Below, piece after piece: positions 60,301 to 64,000 of a stretch of 64,000 nucleotides of DNA. The DNA lies in the NCBI GenBank assembly GCA_016219875.1, contig JACRJZ010000114.1, positions 1-64,000 on the forward strand. Direction: 5' to 3'. The position numbers and the translations under genes were made by a program. Below the pieces are notes generated by a model. The model saw only the letters and a list, made by a program, of their open reading frames with translations. It ran no database searches and was not told the DNA's origin. The first letter of the stretch is position 1. Each line of letters begins with the position of its first letter. The stretch is from Verrucomicrobiota bacterium (lineage in GTDB: Bacteria; Verrucomicrobiota; Verrucomicrobiia; Limisphaerales; JACRJZ01).

Positions 60301-63300
60301 ACGGTCAGGCTCGCGATGCTCAGGTCGGGCAAATCGGCGTCGCTCACCACCACGCTATCGAGCCCGGACGTGAAGCCCGGCGCGCTGGCCGTGACTCGGG
60401 CGCTGCGGTTGCCATCGGGCGTGGAGTCGGCCGGCGTGCTCAGCAGGAAGCTCGCGGTGGTCGCGCCCACAGGAATTGTGACCGTGTCGGGGACGGTGAC
60501 TTCAGTCGTGTCGCTGCTGTTGAGGTTCACTACGAGCGCGTTGGTCGTGGGCGTATTGCGCGTGACGCTCGCGGTCGTGGCGGGGTTCAAGCCTTCGCCC
60601 ACCACGTCGCGCGCGATATCGAGCCGCAGCGTGGGACCGTCGTCGTCCAGCACCGTGAGTTCCGCGCCGGTGCCCTGGCCGATGAGGACTTGCGAGCCGC
60701 TGGCGCGAATGAACACGGCCAGCGGAACGACCGTGTCGCCATCCACGATCTGGTTGTCCACCGTGGCGACGGGGAACGAAACCGACGCCTCGTTTTCGGC
60801 GATCACTGCAGTCGCGGGCAGACGGACCTTGGTGGTGTTGCTGCTGACGAGGACGAGCACGAGCGGATTCTCCGTCACGGGCGAGCGGGTGAGCGTGGCG
60901 CGCGTGGCCAGCGGACCGCCGCCTTCGCTGACACGATCGGCGGTCAGCGTGAGCACGACGCTTGGCGAGTCGTTGTCGAGGATGGCAACCGTGGCGCTGG
61001 CGGACGCGAACCCGGCGGCGGAGGCGGTCAAGCGGTTCGTGACGATGCCTTCGATCAACAGGTCGTCCGCGGCGAACACCGAGACCACGGCGCTGAGCTG
61101 GTTCGACGGGATGATCACCGAAACGGGCGACAGCATCTGCGCCGGATCGCCGGTGAAGAGGTTCACCGCGAGGTCCTGCTCGAGGGCGTAATCGCGCGAG
61201 ACGATAGCCATGACGGCGCTTCCTTCAGGCACGGTCGGTACCAGGAAGGCCAGCGCGAGCTGCGGCACGTCGATGTTGCGGACCACGACGGCGGCGCTGG
61301 CACCGGCGTAGTCGGCGGCGCTGGCGCCGATCGTCACCAGGTGGTCGCCGTCGATCAGACCGTCGAGCAACGGGGTGAGGCTGAAGCTCACCGAGCCGGC
61401 GCCGGCGGGAATGACGACGAGGTTGGTGACTGCCAGCTCGCTGGGATGGGAGTTGGTCAACGTGATTTCCAGCGCCGCCGCGCGCGAGCCGTTGCGCGTG
61501 ACCGTGCCGGTGTAGGCCGCGCCGTCTTCGTTCACTTCGCCGCGCGCGAGAGTGAGCGTGAGTTCGGCGGGCAAGGTTGTGAAGTTCGTGGCGAAAGAAA
61601 CATTGTTCGCCTCGTTCTCCTCGACGACCTGACTGTGCGCATCAGCGCGAACGAAGAACCGCACGTCGCCGGCGAGCAGGCTCGACGGCAGCACGACGGT
61701 TTGCGTGCGGTTGAGCCACTCGCCGCTCGCGAGCGAGTTGGTGGCGCGGAACTCGGCCAGCGCGGTGACAGTGCCGTTGGCGTTCGAGAGGGAGATAGCC
61801 TCGGTCCACGCCACGTCGATGAGTGTGAGGCTGCCGCGGTTCGTGACGGTCCAAACCAATTCCACGGGCAGACCAGCCCGCGCGAAGTCCGGTGCGAGCA
61901 CTTCTTCAATCGCCAGGTCCGGGCGCGGCGGCAGCGTGAGTGTGATCGGCGTCGAGCGCAGGTTGTTGGCTTCGGACGATTCGGACTGCACACCAGTCGT
62001 GTCGGTGACGACGATGAAGAAGAAATCGCCGGGCGTGGAGGAAGTCGTGAGCGGGAAGGTGACGGGTTGGGTGTTCGTGTAGCTGGCGCCCGAAGTGAGC
62101 GGGCTCACGCCCGCTGCTACGGCGAGGAGTGGAGTCGCACCGGAGATCGAATTGCTCTGGCTCGAGAGATAAACCCGGTCGCTCCAATTCGCCTGTGCGT
62201 CCGCAGTGCCGGCGTTGCGCACCGCCCACGTCACCGGCAGCGAGTCTCCAAACTGTGCCGTAGCACCCGACGTAAGGAGGCTCACTTCCAAGTCTGGCGC
62301 GAGCAGTTCAATGGATTGCGCGCTGAGGAACGAGTTGTTCGTCTCGACGGACTCGAAGACCGTGTTGTCCCAATCAGCCAACGCCCGCACCCAACGTTGG
62401 CCAGCCATGCCCGCCGGCAGAATCACTTGCCCGGTCACGGAGAGCGACGCGCCGGACGGGATCGAGTTCGTGGCTGTGAACGTGGCCAACGTGCTCGCGC
62501 CGGTGCCATCGGCGGCGGTCGCCAGTTGCAGCCGCGTTTTCCACGAGCCGGTGACCGCGGCCACGCCCTGGTTCGTGAGAATCCAACTCACGCTCACCGG
62601 CTGACCTGCGAGGCCGCTGACGGGCGCCGTCAGATCAAGGACAGCCAAGTCCGGCAAACCGAGCGTCCACGCGATCGAGAACTCGTCCGACCCTGCGACG
62701 CCGTTCGAGCCGTCGGCGTTTTGGTCCATGAAGTTGCCGGCCGCGTCGGCGATCTCCGAGCCGATGGTGAGCGTGTACGGGCCGTCGAGGCGCTGCGGCG
62801 GGAAGCCGACCCGCAAGCGGTCGCTCGCCAGCGCGCTCACACCGCTGATCGTCACCGGACCGGCGGGTCCCACGAGCGCCGCGTCGGCTGTGGTGAAAGT
62901 GCCGGCGAACATCGGCGAGTCGAAGGTGAAATCCACCTGACCGAGGGACGAGTTCACGCTGCTGCCTGCCGCGGGAATTGTGCTGAGCACGCGCGGGCCT
63001 TGGGTGTCGATGGTGACGGTGATCAAGTTCGTCACCGGATTCCCGCGTTGGGGCACGAAGCGGACCGCGACAGGACGCACGCCGTCTGCCAGCGTGGGCG
63101 CGGTGAGGGCGTAGGTGCCGGCTTCGAGGTTCGTCAGCGCCGGTGTGAACGCGCCGCCGCTGCAACTCACTTCGACGCTGCCGCGCTTGTTGATCGTGAC
63201 GTCGAAGGTGGGCGTGGTGTTCGTGGTCAGTCGGTCGCTGCTGGATTGCCCGGTGTCGCTGCCGGCTTGCAGCGTGATCGCGATCGCGGGTTGGACGAAG

Positions 63301-64000
63301 AGCACGGTGATCTGTGCCGTCGCGCTGTCAGCCGAGCCGAGGCCGTCGCGGGCCAGCACGGTCAGGGTGTGCGCGCCGGGCGAAAGCGTGGTGAGGGTGA
63401 ACTCGCGGTCGGTGCCCAGCGCGCCGTCGCGGTCTGAACTCCACTGGAAGGTGAACGGGGCCAGGCCCTCGACTGGTTGCGCGCGGAACAGGATGGGCGC
63501 TTCTTCGTTGAACTGGCTGCCGTCGCCGGGCATCGCGATTTCGATGCGGAAGTTTGAGCCGCCGCGGATGGTTGAGGAGATACCGGGCGTGTTGTCATTC
63601 CCACCGTGCCACGCCGCGCCGTAGAGGATGAGCCCGTTGGGTTGCAGCCCAAACGGCGCCTGGCCCGCGGCCACGTCGTCAGGCAAATCCAGGCCGATGT
63701 TGTTCGGATATGACAAGAGCGGGTTGCCAGCATTGGCTGGGAGGCGCGTGAGGTTGAACGTGCCGGTGAAAGGCTGGAGACCGAGACGATCGTTGAGGCT
63801 GTTGAGGCCGCCTTGCTCGGCGGACGAACCTGTGGCCAGCACCAGCCCGCCGCCTTCGCGCTTGAGGTTTTCGTAGTAATTCTCGGTCAGGAGCCGGCCC
63901 TCGCTTTGCCAGCGCTCGCCAACGAACGAGGCGCGGCTGCGCGCGTCACAGATGACTGCCTGGCTCGTGCGGTTGGTGAACCAGTCGGCGATGGCTTGCC
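54306..64000 (-). CDS. giant secreted multidomain protein, 5' end beyond window (paralogue of the 4858-aa protein)
   Basis: More than 3230 residues; the frame is open to the right edge, so the start is outside. The visible N-terminal part (DWFTNRTSQAVICDARSRAS, then LLTENYYENLKREGGGLVLA) resembles a flavodoxin/amidotransferase-like alpha-beta domain. Then come bacterial Ig-like segments including a Big_5-like one (GPRVLSTIPAAGSSVNSSLG), CARDB domains, Calx-beta-like repeats, a Cys-rich domain (ICTCCDEGG), a domain with HEMIH (coded at 56481-56495), cadherin/He_PIG-like repeats and a C-terminal domain. From the CARDB region on, the order and much of the sequence match the neighbouring giant protein. 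It ends 10 bases before that gene's start, so both are probably one operon. A GTG at 63842 is an internal codon, not the start. Confidence 0.82.
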   Translation of the reverse strand, partial: QAIADWFTNRTSQAVICDARSRASFVGERWQSEGRLLTENYYENLKREGGGLVLATGSSAEQGGLNSLNDRLGLQPFTGTFNLTRLPANAGNPLLSYPNNIGLDLPDDVAAGQAPFGLQPNGLILYGAAWHGGNDNTPGISSTIRGGSNFRIEIAMPGDGSQFNEEAPILFRAQPVEGLAPFTFQWSSDRDGALGTDREFTLTTLSPGAHTLTVLARDGLGSADSATAQITVLFVQPAIAITLQAGSDTGQSSSDRLTTNTTPTFDVTINKRGSVEVSCSGGAFTPALTNLEAGTYALTAPTLADGVRPVAVRFVPQRGNPVTNLITVTIDTQGPRVLSTIPAAGSSVNSSLGQVDFTFDSPMFAGTFTTADAALVGPAGPVTISGVSALASDRLRVGFPPQRLDGPYTLTIGSEIADAAGNFMDQNADGSNGVAGSDEFSIAWTLGLPDLAVLDLTAPVSGLAGQPVSVSWILTNQGVAAVTGSWKTRLQLATAADGTGASTLATFTATNSIPSGASLSVTGQVILPAGMAGQRWVRALADWDNTVFESVETNNSFLSAQSIELLAPDLEVSLLTSGATAQFGDSLPVTWAVRNAGTADAQANWSDRVYLSSQSNSISGATPLLAVAAGVSPLTSGASYTNTQPVTFPLTTSSTPGDFFFIVVTDTTGVQSESSEANNLRSTPITLTLPPRPDLAIEEVLAPDFARAGLPVELVWTVTNRGSLTLIDVAWTEAISLSNANGTVTALAEFRATNSLASGEWLNRTQTVVLPSSLLAGDVRFFVRADAHSQVVEENEANNVSFATNFTTLPAELTLTLARGEVNEDGAAYTGTVTRNGSRAAALEITLTNSHPSELAVTNLVVIPAGAGSVSFSLTPLLDGLIDGDHLVTIGASAADYAGASAAVVVRNIDVPQLALAFLVPTVPEGSAVMAIVSRDYALEQDLAVNLFTGDPAQMLSPVSVIIPSNQLSAVVSVFAADDLLIEGIVTNRLTASAAGFASASATVAILDNDSPSVVLTLTADRVSEGGGPLATRATLTRSPVTENPLVLVLVSSNTTKVRLPATAVIAENEASVSFPVATVDNQIVDGDTVVPLAVFIRASGSQVLIGQGTGAELTVLDDDGPTLRLDIARDVVGEGLNPATTASVTRNTPTTNALVVNLNSSDTTEVTVPDTVTIPVGATTASFLLSTPADSTPDGNRSARVTASAPGFTSGLDSVVVSDADLPDLSIASLTVPTNGFTDATFALGYRIENRGLAPAGPTVLTRFFLSRDPIVGGDTLLGDYTYSGTLNVGQFFEQTLQFRLPSVAGQYWIVVVTDAGGQVHELLEDNNTAVVAVPITVDSAYTATVQTATETAVIPTNVLFTGSAVRRGSSQPAAGVPVSVHVTVRGTRRIYSAYTDDSGNFSMPFWPLPNEAGNYSIGAAHPGDATAPVQDTFSLLGMKLSSTSVPVRVLEGTTVTGAVQVVNLGDAALNGLAAGIVGGVGNLNVNLSLSATSVGARGRVPLTYVISANDLSQLRTEVRLRVTSSEGPVAEGSLYVGLEPQRSRLVAFPDRLEAAMPIGGQQRVEFTVVNQGGATSGPVTVSVPNQPWLSVASTNPLPVLAPGDSNIVTLLLTPAADLSLGVYRGSVGASAADSAVTLPFEFLAVSEARGDLLVEAVDEFTYYAEGAPRITNALVTITDSITREVVTSGYTDATGHFFAPQIPEAFYNLQVTAPQHFTFRGTLRLSGGRTNTITAFLSRETVQYRWTVVPTTIEDRTRITIETTFETHVPVPVVTVSPAYVDLSEIVDDVSQITLEISNHGLVAAEDVEIQVEANDYWRVEPLANELGRLPALSSITVPLTITRLGQEPSGGEAKSVSAKDRSSGGGHGFLALVISKLVCPGKTNTDAKPVVFHDPDKSPAGTVGSGSGGDSGGPGAGVGGVVSGYLPEAIVRAPAWPSISSVNTNLDLDAHVTVPHAPSLVVCDCKKAKFQSVCYPVPLVGSVLEAAAGALKGAIDAVPGLDQVEIEPTSDIKICTCCDEGGIGTQFEADLGLDFKASLTVPLAGLPPLSGHVNIRGYDLEYSLSMGCALKADIELGGHITGKTDCHLTNLQVCASAHAGAAPLVVCELGGSVTLKRPGTNDLTIEATAAAGVRTCVSGELKYCLGQGFSGEISICPVTLFAGVSVVFPGLEPFQWEISKDVTTNLYYPPRPTNQELALIAKDADEKTLAAFGQLPGVKRAPSRAKSGPAGDGVCAQVKLRLDQDLVMTRNAFDATLELENRSQTSILEDIQVVVNITDTNGQPVNHLFGIRAPVVTGLGAVDGTGSLAPNATGSASWILVPTRDAAPLGPTLYGVGGLIMYKQDGREVTIPLYSAPITVYPDPLLVVKYFHERAVYSDDPFTPPIEPPVPFNLAVMIENRGLGMARDLRIISGQPRIIENERGLVIDFKIIGTEVAGRMRTPSLTANFGHLGPHQRAIGRWFFTSTLQGLFTEYSARWEHLDSLGKTNLSLIDEVTIHEMIHLVQAQGAFEDGRPDFLVNGVPDSQDLPDTLYLSDGTTNTVQYVNERSLDAPPGPTHLTVQLTSPMPAGWAYLRIFEPSDGAYRLRRVVRSDGMEMYMNTNVWITDRTFLGAGLRPLKQNILHLLDYDSPGAYTLYYELLPEADITAPSSTMAALPAASYEQFNVSWTGTDGPDGSGLASFDVFVSVNGGAFTPWLQRTTLRGSVYQGTLGNTYAFYTLATDTDGNREEAPGEPDAQTAVNLVNVAPALTAAGPIAVNEGTTVLITNLATDADAPAQSLTFSLAPGAPAGATINPSSGLISWPTAEASGPSTNQLTVIVRDNGTPSLSATNAVTVVVNEVNARPTLTLPPSLTVNEGQIVTFTNRATDADLPAQALTFTLGEGAPAGAGVHPSSGVFTWHPAEFQGGTTNRLAIIVTDNATPTLSATQNFTVIVRDTRPDFTLSVGTTNLFAGESSFVPLRLNAGTDLTNVSWLIETDFACLTNFSLQSLAPQVAVTEVRLGSNQLALRCESWPGAALQGQFQLARLAFDALPVEHSAIVPLRASALTGGRDGTPPALRGAVISGRVFLVGREPLLDAALATNGARWFTLYGQMGRRYVIEASTNLLLPDGWGEVSLVQLSAPHEIVGPVAPVAPAVFYRAREVAGLALSIQQQAGTVFIEWPSACADCRLEETAQLGSGTNWTRCAVQPVLRDGKYGVELPHAGTARFFRLAGPGASPLPLTKP
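62259..62284. repeat. diverged in-frame copy of the GTAGCAGCCGACGTGAGG element in the second giant gene
   Basis: It matches the intergenic element with two changes (GTAGCACCCGACGTAAGG). It is translated as VSLLTSGATA at the start of a CARDB domain, the same place as the copy at 47825-47850. Confidence 0.75.

Noticed and set aside
54627..63437. Long plus-strand open frames opposite the second giant gene
   Set aside because: Same reason: shadow composition, no recognisable domains, and the minus-strand frame is well supported.

Overview
The window looks like a chromosome segment of a G+C-rich Verrucomicrobiota bacterium, most likely of the Limisphaerales/Pedosphaerales type. This rests on several traits together: a pseudopilin-type protein with the GFTLIELLVVIAII signature, a Minf_1886-type small protein, an RHS protein paired with a secreted beta-helix protein, multi-kilobase secreted proteins built from LamG, CARDB and Calx-beta-like modules, planctomycete/verrucomicrobial ECF sigma factors, and abundant short palindromic and heptanucleotide repeats. 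No rRNA or CRISPR array is present; three tRNA genes are (Leu-UAG, Pro-GGG, Ser-GCU).

Left part (1-14.4 kb): a partial gene at the edge, an ECF sigma factor read leftwards, then a 439-base gap holding foldable sequence and a clear plus-strand intrinsic terminator (1919-1952). Next comes a rightward run of a secreted beta-helix protein, a 2040-residue RHS protein ending in a HExxH zinc-protease-like domain, and a small membrane-anchored protein overlapping it by 4 bases (immunity candidate). A RAYT (REP-associated tyrosine transposase) and a tyrosine recombinase follow, ending convergently.

Middle (14.4-36.6 kb): mostly housekeeping. It contains an NmrA-like dehydrogenase, slyX, an Fe-S uracil-DNA glycosylase, a leftward glycerol operon glpK-glpD-glpF, a leftward set (small membrane protein, Minf_1886 protein, M16 protease), a YlbF-family protein with a Cys/His tail, an AlgH/YqgE protein, a tiny lipoprotein, an HDOD protein beside tRNA-Pro, metG, an M29 aminopeptidase, uppP, a secreted clan-A glycosidase-like protein and a pseudopilin-like protein. 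An ECF sigma / small membrane protein / Spy-CpxP-like operon follows, then a secreted coiled-coil protein and a NusG/RfaH-like protein.

Right part (36.6-64 kb): three leftward genes for very large surface or secreted proteins. One is a YadA-head-like repeat protein (855 aa). The other two are giant paralogues separated by 10 bases: 4858 aa, and more than 3230 aa running off the right edge. Their C-terminal two thirds are alike and their N-terminal modules differ.

Across the window, three families of short repeats lie both between and inside genes. (a) GTAG-headed 7-8 bp hairpins, often in inverted pairs, are candidate substrates of the RAYT. (b) A ~25-base element beginning GTAGCAGCCGACGTGAGG occurs as inverted pairs between genes and as single in-frame copies in both giant genes. 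(c) Heptanucleotide tandem repeats (CCTCAAC-like and AATCTGC-like) lie in gaps and inside the RHS, metG and YadA-like coding sequences.
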